This document shows, piece after piece, positions 1-6,084 of a DNA stretch of 7,878 bases. The number at the start of each line of letters is the position of its first letter. Position 1 is the first letter of the stretch. The notes beneath the pieces were generated by a model. It had not been told where the DNA came from, did no database searches, and worked only from the letters and a program-made list of their open reading frames with translations. This DNA comes from Candidatus Omnitrophota bacterium (GTDB lineage Bacteria > Omnitrophota > Gorgyraeia > Tantalellales > Tantalellaceae), in contig JAQUNB010000049.1 in NCBI GenBank assembly GCA_028717825.1, positions 1-7,878 on the forward strand, in the 5' to 3' direction. A program made the translations under genes and the position numbers.

Positions 1-171
1 GAGAAAAGAGTCTATCTGCGGACGTTCACCTTCACAAACCACTTCAACATTGCCATTCGGAAGATTTCTTACAAACCCTGTAATGCCAATATTTTTGGCT
101 ATACGTTCGGCGGTAAACCTGAACCCGACCCCTTGGACAACTCCTGAGTAGACCGCGTGCATTCTTTCCAT
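1..171 (-). CDS. acyP: Acylphosphatase, N-terminal part (cut by window edge)
   Basis: The 57 codons visible encode the N-terminal part of an acylphosphatase, a cytosolic enzyme of about 90 residues that hydrolyses the carboxyl-phosphate bond of acyl phosphates. The signature is clear: SGVVQGVGFRFTAERIA at residues 9-25, containing the phosphate-binding loop and the catalytic Arg (R18), then TGFVRNLPNG at 31-40 with the catalytic Asn (N36), then the VEVVCEGE strand. The C-terminal third lies beyond position 1. ATG at 171-169 is chosen because GGGG lies just upstream (178-175), although the spacing is short. A second in-frame ATG at 162-160 is a credible alternative. It is the last gene on the strand, following tRNA-Pro across a repeat-rich spacer of about 210 bp, and is probably transcribed independently of the rib genes. 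Family assignment is firm; the substrate in vivo is not known for this family in general. Confidence 0.9.
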   Translation of the reverse strand, partial: MERMHAVYSGVVQGVGFRFTAERIAKNIGITGFVRNLPNGNVEVVCEGERPQIDSFL

Positions 172-220
172 TTTCCCCGCCGTATCTCAGTGCATTAAAG
201 ATATTACCAGCAACGGAAGA

Positions 221-384
221 ATAATCTCTGCGAAGCTCTACCATTCGTTCCCAAATTGAAGAGCGAAGCAGGATGGGTCTACTCCGCCCTGCAACACGTA
301 GAAAACCGGTAGGGCTTCGTAGAACCTTATAATTTCTGCGAAGCTCTACCGCTCGTTCCCGCACTGAAGAGCAAAGCAGAATGG
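221..384. repeat. Tandem pair of 56-bp imperfect direct repeats abutting tRNA-Pro
   Basis: Two copies lie at 221-276 and 329-384, offset by 108 bp, and match at 48 of 56 positions by eye. Both contain CTGCGAAGCTCTACC followed by TCGTTCCC, then GAAGAGC and a closing ATGG. The second copy ends exactly at the base that encodes the first C of the tRNA CCA tail (382-384 reads TGG on the plus strand). The 52 bp between copies carries the left arm of an inverted repeat. No coding function is seen. It may be a duplicated tRNA-flanking element, a small mobile palindromic repeat or a relic of integration; the sequence does not decide between these. Confidence 0.7.
308..350. repeat. Inverted repeat, 17-bp arms, 9-nt loop
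   Basis: GGTAGGGCTTCGTAGAA (308-324) faces TTCTGCGAAGCTCTACC (334-350) around CCTTATAAT. Fifteen of 17 pairs are Watson-Crick and the two others are G-T type on the plus strand, so a plus-strand RNA would pair fully while a minus-strand RNA would have two A-C mismatches. There is no T-run next to it, so it is not an obvious intrinsic terminator for either neighbour. The right arm is shared with the 56-bp direct repeat. Confidence 0.7.
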
Positions 385-459
385 TCGGGGCGCTGGGATT
401 TGAACCCAGGACCTCCACGTCCCGAACGTGGCGCGCTAGCCAAACTGCGCTACGCCCCG
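382..459 (-). tRNA. tRNA-Pro (anticodon CGG), CCA encoded
   Basis: On the minus strand the 7-bp acceptor stem CGGGGCG/CGCCCCG closes a full cloverleaf. The D arm follows TA, the anticodon stem CCACG/CGTGG holds the loop TTCGGGA (anticodon CGG, proline codon CCG), the variable loop is short, and the T arm CTGGG/CCCAG holds the loop TTCAAAT. The discriminator is A, and CCA is encoded at 384-382. All helices are perfect by eye, so this should be a functional gene. A promoter candidate sits about 45-75 bp upstream. The 3' end abuts a duplicated repeat. Confidence 0.97.
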
Positions 460-504
460 ATATATTATCTGTATTTTTTAACTAAGAACAAAACGAATGA
501 CGAT

Positions 505-533
505 ATATTATCATTATAATTATATCGCGTCAA
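505..533 (-). promoter_or_regulatory. Probable promoter of tRNA-Pro
   Basis: TTGACG (533-528), a 17-nt spacer and TAATAT (510-505) form a good sigma-70-type promoter facing the tRNA, with a predicted start near 498 and a leader of about 40 nt. The -35 box begins only 4 bp after the stop codon of the preceding small gene. The A+T-rich spacer contains part of an inverted repeat, CGATATA/TATATCG (501-507 and 521-527). Confidence 0.5.
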
Positions 534-537
534 CTGA

Positions 538-873
538 TTAGGTTTTATTGAAGCGGTCCATAAAAAATTCCGGGTCGGTAAGTATGGGTTTGTACCCGCA
601 GGGAACGGGCGCATAAAAAGTAGCGGTTTCATACTCGCCTACAACCAAGCGTTTCACCGTTTCGACTACCCCCTTGAAGAGGCCCACTGTTGATCCGGCA
701 AAAATACCGTTTTCGTCAGTTTCCCGCCCCATCCGCTCGGGAACTTCGAATGTTGAAGTAAGAACATTAGCAACGCCTCTACCCAGTTTATCCATGGGTC
801 CATAGGCATAGGTTATTGATGAGATCGACAGACATAACACAAGAGCTAATACGATGATCTTAAGATAATTCAT
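538..873 (-). CDS. Small exported protein resembling the TIGR04073 family
   Basis: A protein of 111 residues. Residues 1-23 form a Sec-type signal peptide: a Lys near the N-terminus, a hydrophobic core, and TYA followed by YG as a probable signal peptidase I site. A Cys at position 14 lies within the core but not in a good lipobox. The mature part contains LGRGVANVLTSTFEVPERM (30-48), a Gly-rich STVGLFKGVVETVKRLVVG stretch (61-79) that could form an amphipathic or membrane-associated helix, and a conserved-looking end, APVPCGYKPILTDPEFF. From memory this matches small proteins annotated as exosortase system-associated, TIGR04073 family, common in Omnitrophota and Verrucomicrobia-type genomes; their function is unknown. 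The second of two adjacent ATG codons (873) is preferred because AAGGAGG (884-878) lies 4 nt away, whereas the ATG at 876 is only 1 nt away. It follows ribE by 65 bp and may be read with it or separately. Confidence 0.75.
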   Translation of the reverse strand: MNYLKIIVLALVLCLSISSITYAYGPMDKLGRGVANVLTSTFEVPERMGRETDENGIFAGSTVGLFKGVVETVKRLVVGEYETATFYAPVPCGYKPILTDPEFFMDRFNKT

Positions 874-877
874 CATC

Positions 878-920
878 CCTCCTTATTGGCCCCCTGTCTA
901 TTTTCGAAAGAAATAAGGGG
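878..920 (-). promoter_or_regulatory. Shine-Dalgarno site within competing RNA hairpins
   Basis: The leader of the small exported protein contains two mutually exclusive pairings. CCTTATT (918-912) can pair with AATAAGG (887-881), burying the first four bases of the Shine-Dalgarno AAGGAGG (884-878). Alternatively CCCCT (920-916) can pair with AGGGG (895-891), freeing it. Both stems are short, so this is only a suggestion of translational control. Confidence 0.25.
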
Positions 921-938
921 AAATATATTTAAACATTT

Positions 939-1568
939 TCAAACGAAACCTTTATCTCTTAACAAATTAAAATTTATAGCACTACCCTTATCATTTTTAG
1001 CATATTTCGCTATAGCATCAAATTCCAAGTTAACGTAATCACCCTGCTTTTTTAATTTCAGAGTTGTCTTTTCCAAGGTTAGCGGGATCAAAAAAACACG
1101 GAAAAAGTCGTTATGTATCTCTCCTATAGTCAAACTTACCCCGTCTATTGCTATTGCACCTTTGGAAACCATATAATTTTTATCGTCAGATGTCACATTA
1201 ATATCAAGAACCCAGTTCCCCGGCATTGCTCGATTTTTTTTGATCTTTCGTTCCGCGTCCACATGCCCGGTAACTATATGGCCGCTCATATCGTCCCCGA
1301 GCTTAAGAGCTTGCTCCAAATTAACTTTTTGACCTGTTTTAGCACGTTTTAAATTGGTTTTTTCCAGCGTGTTCCCGACTACGTCAAAAGTCAAACTTCT
1401 GTCTGCGTCTTTCCGGACAACACTCAAACACACACCGTTCACTGAAACACTGCCGCCGAGCACTACCGGGTCAAAGACCTTATCGCATTTAACCCGTAAG
1501 CATACCCTGTTATCTTTATGTGTAACGCTTTTTACGGATCCTATTTCTGTAATTATACCTGTAAACAC
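939..1568 (-). CDS. ribE: Riboflavin synthase, alpha subunit type
   Basis: This cytosolic trimeric enzyme dismutates two molecules of 6,7-dimethyl-8-ribityllumazine into riboflavin and the pyrimidine precursor, the last step of riboflavin synthesis. The protein is 209 residues, the normal length, with two tandem lumazine-binding barrels. The first carries MFTGIITEIG (1-10), GGSVSVNGVCLSVV and the SGHIVTGHVD motif. The second carries KGAIAIDGVSLTI, FLIPLTLEKTTL and NLEFDAIAKYA, and a short C-terminal helix ends the chain. The start is placed at GTG 1568: it gives the near-invariant MFTGII N-terminus and is preceded by GGAG (1578-1575) at 6 nt, while the in-frame TTG at 1580 adds four unsupported residues. 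It lies 17 bp after ribD and is surely cotranscribed with it. In the second barrel, Leu replaces the His usual in the LIPHTLE motif. Some databases use ribC for this enzyme. Confidence 0.96.
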   Translation of the reverse strand: MFTGIITEIGSVKSVTHKDNRVCLRVKCDKVFDPVVLGGSVSVNGVCLSVVRKDADRSLTFDVVGNTLEKTNLKRAKTGQKVNLEQALKLGDDMSGHIVTGHVDAERKIKKNRAMPGNWVLDINVTSDDKNYMVSKGAIAIDGVSLTIGEIHNDFFRVFLIPLTLEKTTLKLKKQGDYVNLEFDAIAKYAKNDKGSAINFNLLRDKGFV

Positions 1569-1585
1569 CGATATCTCCAATTTTT

Positions 1586-2683
1586 TTAATATTTTACGGA
1601 ACCCCTTGCTAAAATATCCTCCCCCAAAACCTGATACTCCACATTTTCCAATTTAATGACATTTTTGATATTTTTGACTCCGTTACCTCTTACCGAGGTA
1701 TATTCTCCGCCGATTATTTTTGGCGATATGAAAAATATGATCTCGTCGACCAAAGCTTCATCAAATAGGCTTCCCGCAAGGGCCGAGCCGCCTTCCGACA
1801 AGATATTCACGATGCCTTTTTCCGCCAAAAGTTTTAACAAGGCCCTGAGCGCCACGCGGCCTTTTGATGTATCCGTCTTAATAACCTCGACACCTTTGAC
1901 ACTGCTAAATTTTTTTATACGCGCAGTCGGCGCAAAATGTGTCGTAGCGATAAGAACAGGGGCCTTTGCCGCTGTCTTAATAAGGTTTGAAGTTAAGGAC
2001 ATTTTAAGGCGGCTGTCGACAACAATGCGCAGAGGGTTACGCCCCTTCCCGCCTTTGGCCAGTAAACAGGGATCATCTTTTACCGCCGTTCCCGCGCCGA
2101 TCAGTATCGCGTCGTAATCGGACCTCATGCGCCGGACGAACATCCTTGAATCCTCGGACGAGATCCATTTTGAGGAACCGTCTCGAGCGGCTATTTTACC
2201 GTCAAGTGATTGAGCTAATTTCAAAGTTACATACGGCAATCTTTTTGTAATAAATTTTATATATTTCCTATTTAGTCTTTCCGCTTCATTTTTACATAAC
2301 CCTATCTTCACACGTATACCAGCTTTCTTGAGTCGTTCTATTCCTTTCCCTGCCGTAATAGGATTTGGGTCCCGCATGCCGAACGTAACGCGCCTGATCC
2401 CGTTTTCAATTATTGCTTTTGTACATGGCGGAGTTTTGCCGTAATGGTCACAAGGTTCCAGGGTAATGTACATATCGGCACCGACGCATCGCTTGCCCGC
2501 TCGCCTTATCGCATTAACCTCAGCGTGAGGAAGACCCGCTTTCCGGTGATACCCCTCACCAATGATCCTACCGTTCTTTACAATAACCGCGCCTACCATC
2601 GGGTTCGGGTACGTTCTTTCCTTTGCCTTGGCGGCAAGCGCAAGAGCGGTCTTCATGTATTTTGTATCTTTTTGGGTAAACAT
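1586..2683 (-). CDS. ribD: Bifunctional diaminohydroxyphosphoribosylaminopyrimidine deaminase / 5-amino-6-(5-phosphoribosylamino)uracil reductase
   Basis: RibD performs the second and third steps of the pathway: deamination of the GTP cyclohydrolase II product, then NADPH-dependent reduction of the ribosyl group. The protein has 365 residues, typical for the two-domain form. The N-terminal CMP/dCMP-deaminase-like domain shows TYPNPMVGAVIV (24-35), HAEVNAI with zinc ligand H53 and proton-shuttle E55, and EPCDHYGKTPPC with zinc ligands C78 and C87. The reductase domain, from about residue 150, shows LKLAQSLDGKIA, a DAILIGAGTAVKDDP segment, LRIVVDS and the nucleotide-binding LSEGGSALAGSLF. The ATG at 2683 is kept because the extra N-terminal residues (KDTKYMKTALALA) match family N-termini, although no clear Shine-Dalgarno precedes it; an internal ATG at 2656 is less likely. 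It starts 26 bp after the PHP gene and ends 17 bp before the ribE start. Confidence 0.97.
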   Translation of the reverse strand: MFTQKDTKYMKTALALAAKAKERTYPNPMVGAVIVKNGRIIGEGYHRKAGLPHAEVNAIRRAGKRCVGADMYITLEPCDHYGKTPPCTKAIIENGIRRVTFGMRDPNPITAGKGIERLKKAGIRVKIGLCKNEAERLNRKYIKFITKRLPYVTLKLAQSLDGKIAARDGSSKWISSEDSRMFVRRMRSDYDAILIGAGTAVKDDPCLLAKGGKGRNPLRIVVDSRLKMSLTSNLIKTAAKAPVLIATTHFAPTARIKKFSSVKGVEVIKTDTSKGRVALRALLKLLAEKGIVNILSEGGSALAGSLFDEALVDEIIFFISPKIIGGEYTSVRGNGVKNIKNVIKLENVEYQVLGEDILARGSVKY

Positions 2684-2709
2684 TTGGGCAGTTTATGTAA
2701 GATCACATA

Positions 2710-3555
2710 CTATCGTTTTTCAGATTCTTTTTTTAAAAATTCCACAACATCATAATCGACCCGGACTTTCCCCATCAGGACTTCGTCGTCACTGCCGCCG
2801 TGACAATCCGATCCACCCGTGATCAATAACCCGTGTTTTTTGGCAAGAGCTGAGTATCTTTCGCTTGTGTTTGGACGGTGTTTAGTATGAAATACTTCTA
2901 TTCCCCTGAGGCCTGCCGCGATATATTCCGGGATGTAGTCGTCTATCCCTTTTGCACCGGGATGCGCGAGAACCGCGACCCCGCCCGAAAATTTTATAGT
3001 CTTTATCGCATCCCTATAATCGATTCGTTTATGTTTTACATAACAGGGTTTACTGTCCCCGATATACAAGTCAAACGCTTCTCTAGTGTTTCTTACCGCA
3101 CCTTCTTCAACCATTATTTTTGCAAGATGAGGCCTTCCGATCGTGCCTAATTTTACGGAGGCGATTAATTTTTTCACATCCAGCCGCACACCATGTTGTT
3201 CGAGTAAATATACCATCTGGGTAATACGTTGCACTCTATTTTCCTGTATCTGGCGCAACTGGCTAAGCAATTGTTCGTTTTTGTGATCAACGAAATACCC
3301 AAGTATGTGTATCTCGGTCTGATCGTCCCGGGAAGCGGTGATCTCAACCCCGGGGATCACTTCTAACGGTTTGCCTTTTGCATATTCTATGCACGGGGCG
3401 ACACCGTCGACACAATCATGGTCGGTTATGGCAACAGCTCTTAAGCCAAGCTCAATAGCTTTATTTACAACTTCGGCAGGAGTAAAAACACCGTCTGAAT
3501 AGATCGTATGGACGTGCAGGTCAACGCATTTTTTATCCGGCTGAGTAGTTTTCAT
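2710..3555 (-). CDS. PHP-domain metal-dependent phosphoesterase, YciV/TrpH-like
   Basis: A 281-residue protein of the polymerase-and-histidinol-phosphatase superfamily, predicted cytosolic. The metal site is complete: DLHVHTIYSDG (H14, H16, D21), ITDHDCVDG (D45, H46), PGVEITA (E71), EIHILGY (H83), GRPHLAKIM (H143), VLAHPGA (H198) and GGSDCHG (D250, H252). The domain order, with an inserted helical segment at about 95-190, matches the RNase AM/YciV type, whose characterised members act on the 5' ends of RNA or on 3',5'-nucleotide bisphosphates. Its start overlaps the nusB stop in ATGA (3555-3552) and no independent Shine-Dalgarno is evident, so it is probably translated by coupling. It lies between nusB and ribD inside the flavin operon. 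It could instead act as the unidentified phosphatase of the riboflavin pathway, but only its position suggests this. Confidence 0.88.
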   Translation of the reverse strand: MKTTQPDKKCVDLHVHTIYSDGVFTPAEVVNKAIELGLRAVAITDHDCVDGVAPCIEYAKGKPLEVIPGVEITASRDDQTEIHILGYFVDHKNEQLLSQLRQIQENRVQRITQMVYLLEQHGVRLDVKKLIASVKLGTIGRPHLAKIMVEEGAVRNTREAFDLYIGDSKPCYVKHKRIDYRDAIKTIKFSGGVAVLAHPGAKGIDDYIPEYIAAGLRGIEVFHTKHRPNTSERYSALAKKHGLLITGGSDCHGGSDDEVLMGKVRVDYDVVEFLKKESEKR

Positions 3556-3977
3556 TGATTTTGCTGCGCTTTTCTTCCTTCTTTATTTATCTTATCGAGG
3601 ATACCGTTAACAAATTTCCCCGAATCCTTATCTCCGAACTTTTTCGCCAACTCTATCGCTTCGTTTATCGCGACCTTGGGCGGGACATCACTTGAATATA
3701 AAAGCTCATAAACGGCCATCCTCATAATATTCCTGTCGATGACCGCCATACGGTTTATTTTCCAGTTGTCGGCATACGTTGCGATAAGACCGTCGATCTT
3801 TTCAATATTCGTCTCGACGCCAAAAATAAGGGTTTTTACAAAATCTCTGACTTCGTCAACATCGATCTCGCTGTCCTCCCAGAACTTGTCGAAACTTTCC
3901 ACGGCGGGTTCTTTGGCGATATCCATCGCGTAAAGTATCTTAAGAGCTGTCTCTCTCGCAAAGGAACGTTTTCTCAT
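3552..3977 (-). CDS. nusB: Transcription antitermination factor NusB
   Basis: NusB binds boxA RNA together with ribosomal protein S10 (NusE) and helps RNA polymerase read through rRNA operons. The 141-residue protein has the family pattern: an N-terminal RSFARETALKILYAMD helix, an acidic middle, and the C-terminal core with INRMAVIDRNIMRMAVYELLY, PPKVAINEAIELAKKFG and SGKFVNGILDKI. Length is usual and no key segment is missing. The ATG at 3977 is preceded by AAGGTG (3988-3983) at 5 nt. It follows ribH by 157 bp; ribH-nusB adjacency is widespread in bacteria. Its stop overlaps the PHP gene by 4 bp. The large gap to ribH and a promoter-like sequence in it suggest expression partly independent of the FMN switch. 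Confidence 0.97.
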   Translation of the reverse strand: MRKRSFARETALKILYAMDIAKEPAVESFDKFWEDSEIDVDEVRDFVKTLIFGVETNIEKIDGLIATYADNWKINRMAVIDRNIMRMAVYELLYSSDVPPKVAINEAIELAKKFGDKDSGKFVNGILDKINKEGRKAQQNQ

Positions 3978-4036
3978 TGATGCACCTTATTTTAATCTTT
4001 CCCCGGATTTCACACAAAAAACAGATACGCAAACCC

Positions 4037-4048
4037 CGGGTTAACCCG
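4037..4048. repeat. Perfect 12-bp palindrome CGGGTTAACCCG
   Basis: CGGGTTAACCCG reads identically on both strands and lies 60-70 bp upstream of nusB, downstream of the candidate promoter at 4131-4104. A dimeric regulator site is one possibility. It has no loop or T-run, so it is not a terminator. It could also be chance. Confidence 0.3.
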
Positions 4049-4103
4049 ATCTATACGTTTAAATCCCCACGGAATTAAAATTATAGGTCCTTCTTTTCCA
4101 GCA

Positions 4104-4131
4104 ATAATACCATAAAAACATAAAAACTCAA
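4104..4131 (-). promoter_or_regulatory. Possible internal promoter for nusB-PHP-ribD-ribE
   Basis: Just after the ribH stop, TTGAGT (4131-4126) is followed by 16 nt and TATTAT (4109-4104), with TGG directly before the -10 box giving an extended -10. A second -10-like TATAAT (4085-4080) has no good partner upstream. If active, this promoter would let nusB and the genes behind it be transcribed when the riboswitch stops the upstream transcript. Confidence 0.35.
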
Positions 4132-4134
4132 GCG

Positions 4135-4605
4135 TTATACTACCTCATAAAGATTACACATTTCAACGGCCGTCATAGCGGCGTCCCTGCCCTTATTCCC
4201 GCTTTTGGTCCCGGCCCGATCAAGCGCCTGTTCAAGATTATCGGTGGTGATTATTCCGAAAACACAAGGCACTTTACCATCCATCCCGACCTTTGCGATG
4301 CCTTTGGCCGCTTCCGCACATATTAGATCAAAATGCGGCGTCTCTCCTCTTATTATCGTGCCAAGGCATATTATAGCATCATATTTACCCGATGACGCCA
4401 TCCGATTAGCTATCATCGGAATTTCGAAAGAACCCGGCACCCATACTACCGTTATCTCTTCCTCTTTCGCCCCGTGTTTTACCAACGTATCACTCGCCCC
4501 TTCCAATAGTTTTGAAGAAACGAACTCGTTGAACCGGGAAACGATGATGCCGAACCTTTTGTTCTTCGCTATCATATTTACTTTGATGACCTTTGATCCC
4601 GCCAT
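4135..4605 (-). CDS. ribH: 6,7-dimethyl-8-ribityllumazine synthase
   Basis: Lumazine synthase condenses 5-amino-6-ribitylamino-uracil with 3,4-dihydroxy-2-butanone 4-phosphate to give the substrate of riboflavin synthase; family members form pentamers or 60-subunit shells in the cytosol. The 156-residue protein shows IIVSRFNEF (20-28), the substrate-binding [10 protein letters not shown] (54-63), [13 protein letters not shown] with catalytic H91, and [19 protein letters not shown] with the phosphate-binding R130. The ATG at 4605 has an excellent Shine-Dalgarno, AGGAGGT (4617-4611), at about 5 nt. It starts 94 bp after ribBA; that gap carries a tandem heptamer repeat. Confidence 0.97.
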   Translation of the reverse strand: MAGSKVIKVNMIAKNKRFGIIVSRFNEFVSSKLLEGASDTLVKHGAKEEEITVVWVPGSFEIPMIANRMASSGKYDAIICLGTIIRGETPHFDLICAEAAKGIAKVGMDGKVPCVFGIITTDNLEQALDRAGTKSGNKGRDAAMTAVEMCNLYEVV

Positions 4606-4630
4606 TAGTTACCTCCTCTTTTTTATTAGT

Positions 4631-4658
4631 ATATCGTATTTCGTATTTCGTATATCGT
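4631..4658. repeat. Heptanucleotide tandem repeat, copy 1 (ribBA-ribH spacer)
   Basis: On the plus strand four 7-bp units follow one another: ATATCGT, ATTTCGT, ATTTCGT, ATATCGT, preceded by TTAGT. The same structure, diverged, occurs in the riboswitch at 6193-6220; the two share the 12 bases TTAGTATATCGT at their left ends. It lies between the ribBA stop and the ribH ribosome-binding site. The function is not evident; a dispersed intergenic repeat is the simplest reading. Confidence 0.65.
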
Positions 4659-4699
4659 GTCTATGACAACTACACTTCTAAACGTTCACCCGTTGGAGA

Positions 4700-5899
4700 T
4701 TACACTTTTTCCAGTTCGTGCCCAAGTCTCTTCTTCTTGGTTATAAGATATTTTTTATTGTTCTCATTGGGATTCATCTCAAGCGGAACTTTTTTCACGA
4801 CTTTGAGACCGTATCCTTTGAGCCCGATTATCTTCCTTGGATTATTTGTAAGAAGTTTTATTTTTTTAAGCCCGAGATCGGCCAAGATCTGAGCGCCTAT
4901 CCCATAATCACGCAGATCCGGCTTAAAACCCAATTTTTCATTTGCCTCAACCGTATCAAACCCTTTATCCTGCAGTTCATATGCCTTTATCTTGTTCAAT
5001 ATGCCGATGCCTCTGCCTTCCTGCGACAAATAAAGTATTACGCCCTTCTTTCTTTTCGCAATAGTTCTCATGGATTCCTCAAGCTGGTTGCCGCAATCAC
5101 AGCGAAGCGAATGAAAAACATCCCCCGTCAGGCACTGCGAGTGCACCCTGACAAGCACATTATCTGTCGTGATATCACCTTTCACAAGCGCCAAATGTTG
5201 ATAATCGTCTGTCTTTGACTTATACGCGTATAATTTAAAATCACCGAAGACCGTCGGCAAATTCGTTTCGGCTATTTTTTCGATAAGCTTTTCCCTTTTT
5301 CTTCGGTATTTTATTAGGTCTTCTATCGTACAAATTTTTAGTTTGTGTTTTCTCGCGAATTTTGCCAAGTCCGTCATCCGCGCCATTGTCCCATCCTCGT
5401 TCATGATCTCGCATATGACGGCTACCGGAGCGCAAGATGCGAGTCTCATAAGATCGACACTCGCTTCTGTGTGGCCTGCTCGTACAAGAACCCCGCCCTT
5501 TTTTGACCGCAAGGGAAAAATATGTCCGGGTTTTGCGAAGTCTTGCGGTGCCGCTTTTTTATCGGCAAGAAGTTTTATTGTATGTGCGCGATCGTGCGCC
5601 GAAATACCGGTCGTTACATTATTCGCGGCGTCAACCGAAACAGCCCACGCCGTCTTATACGGATCCTGCGGATTGGCGGACATAAGGTGAAGACCAAGAC
5701 GTTCCGCTATATAACCTTCCATCGGAACGCAAATCAGACCTCTTCCGTATTTTCCCATAAAGTTGACCTTTTCTGGAGTTATGTGTGCCGCCGAGGTTAT
5801 AAGGTCTCCCTCGTTCTCCCTCGAAGGATCATCCACAACAATAACAATTTTTCCGTGCTGTATATCCTTCATCGCTTCATCAATCGTGTTCAGCTTCAC
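4700..5899 (-). CDS. ribBA: Bifunctional 3,4-dihydroxy-2-butanone 4-phosphate synthase / GTP cyclohydrolase II
   Basis: This fused enzyme makes both starting materials of riboflavin: the four-carbon unit from ribulose 5-phosphate, and the pyrimidine intermediate from GTP. The protein has 399 residues, usual for the fusion. The N-terminal half shows DDPSRENEGDLI (23-34), the acidic metal-binding loop, then TGISAHDRAHTI, PGHIFPLR and RAGHTEASVDL. The C-terminal half shows HSQCLTGDVFHSLRCDC with zinc ligands C256, C267 and C269, then YLSQEGRGIGILNKIKAY, DLRDYGIGAQIL and LLTNNPRK. GTG at 5899 is preferred: it gives MKLNTIDEAM, matching family N-termini, and follows AAGGA (spacing about 6 nt). The open frame extends to a GTG at 5962 that lacks a Shine-Dalgarno and adds 21 residues of low-complexity type. 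As first gene after the FMN riboswitch it is the main regulated step. Confidence 0.96.
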   Translation of the reverse strand: MKLNTIDEAMKDIQHGKIVIVVDDPSRENEGDLITSAAHITPEKVNFMGKYGRGLICVPMEGYIAERLGLHLMSANPQDPYKTAWAVSVDAANNVTTGISAHDRAHTIKLLADKKAAPQDFAKPGHIFPLRSKKGGVLVRAGHTEASVDLMRLASCAPVAVICEIMNEDGTMARMTDLAKFARKHKLKICTIEDLIKYRRKREKLIEKIAETNLPTVFGDFKLYAYKSKTDDYQHLALVKGDITTDNVLVRVHSQCLTGDVFHSLRCDCGNQLEESMRTIAKRKKGVILYLSQEGRGIGILNKIKAYELQDKGFDTVEANEKLGFKPDLRDYGIGAQILADLGLKKIKLLTNNPRKIIGLKGYGLKVVKKVPLEMNPNENNKKYLITKKKRLGHELEKV

Positions 5900-6032
5900 T
5901 TTACTTCCTTTTTCTTTTGTCTCGCCGGAAGATTTTTGGGTGGTACGCGAAAATTCGAGCACTGCACATATTAAATGCGGAAGCGCGCAGAATCAAAACG
6001 CAACAGGCCCCAAAAATCTCTGTCAATCCTAT

Positions 6033-6064
6033 AAAATAAAAAAGCCCTAAAAACTTCAGGGCTT
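6033..6064 (-). terminator. Intrinsic terminator of the FMN riboswitch
   Basis: On the minus strand AAGCCCTGAA pairs with TTTAGGGCTT around a 3-nt loop (stem 6064-6042, including one G-T pair), followed by TTTTATTTT (6041-6033). It begins about 20 nt after the riboswitch P1 stem and 134 nt before the ribBA start. This is the expected layout of FMN-dependent premature termination. Confidence 0.88.
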
Positions 6065-6084
6065 GGTTAAAAAAATTGTTACCA

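Noticed and set aside
44..418. Minus-strand 124-codon open frame
   Set aside because: It runs through the tRNA-Pro gene and the duplicated repeats and overlaps acylphosphatase in another frame; the repeated peptide pattern comes from the DNA repeat.
501..527. CGATATA/TATATCG inverted repeat as a terminator after the small secreted protein gene
   Set aside because: The stem is pure A+T apart from its two outer pairs, has no following T-run and lies inside a better-supported promoter.
1113..2822. Several plus-strand open frames opposite ribE, ribD and the PHP gene
   Set aside because: They are antisense to well-supported genes, have no family resemblance and no convincing ribosome-binding sites.
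4631..4658. Short tandem array as a CRISPR-like element
   Set aside because: The units are 7 bp with no spacers and there are no cas genes in the window.
5241..5435. Minus-strand 64-codon open frame inside ribBA
   Set aside because: It is a shifted frame within a fully conserved enzyme and is rich in charged residues typical of out-of-frame translation.
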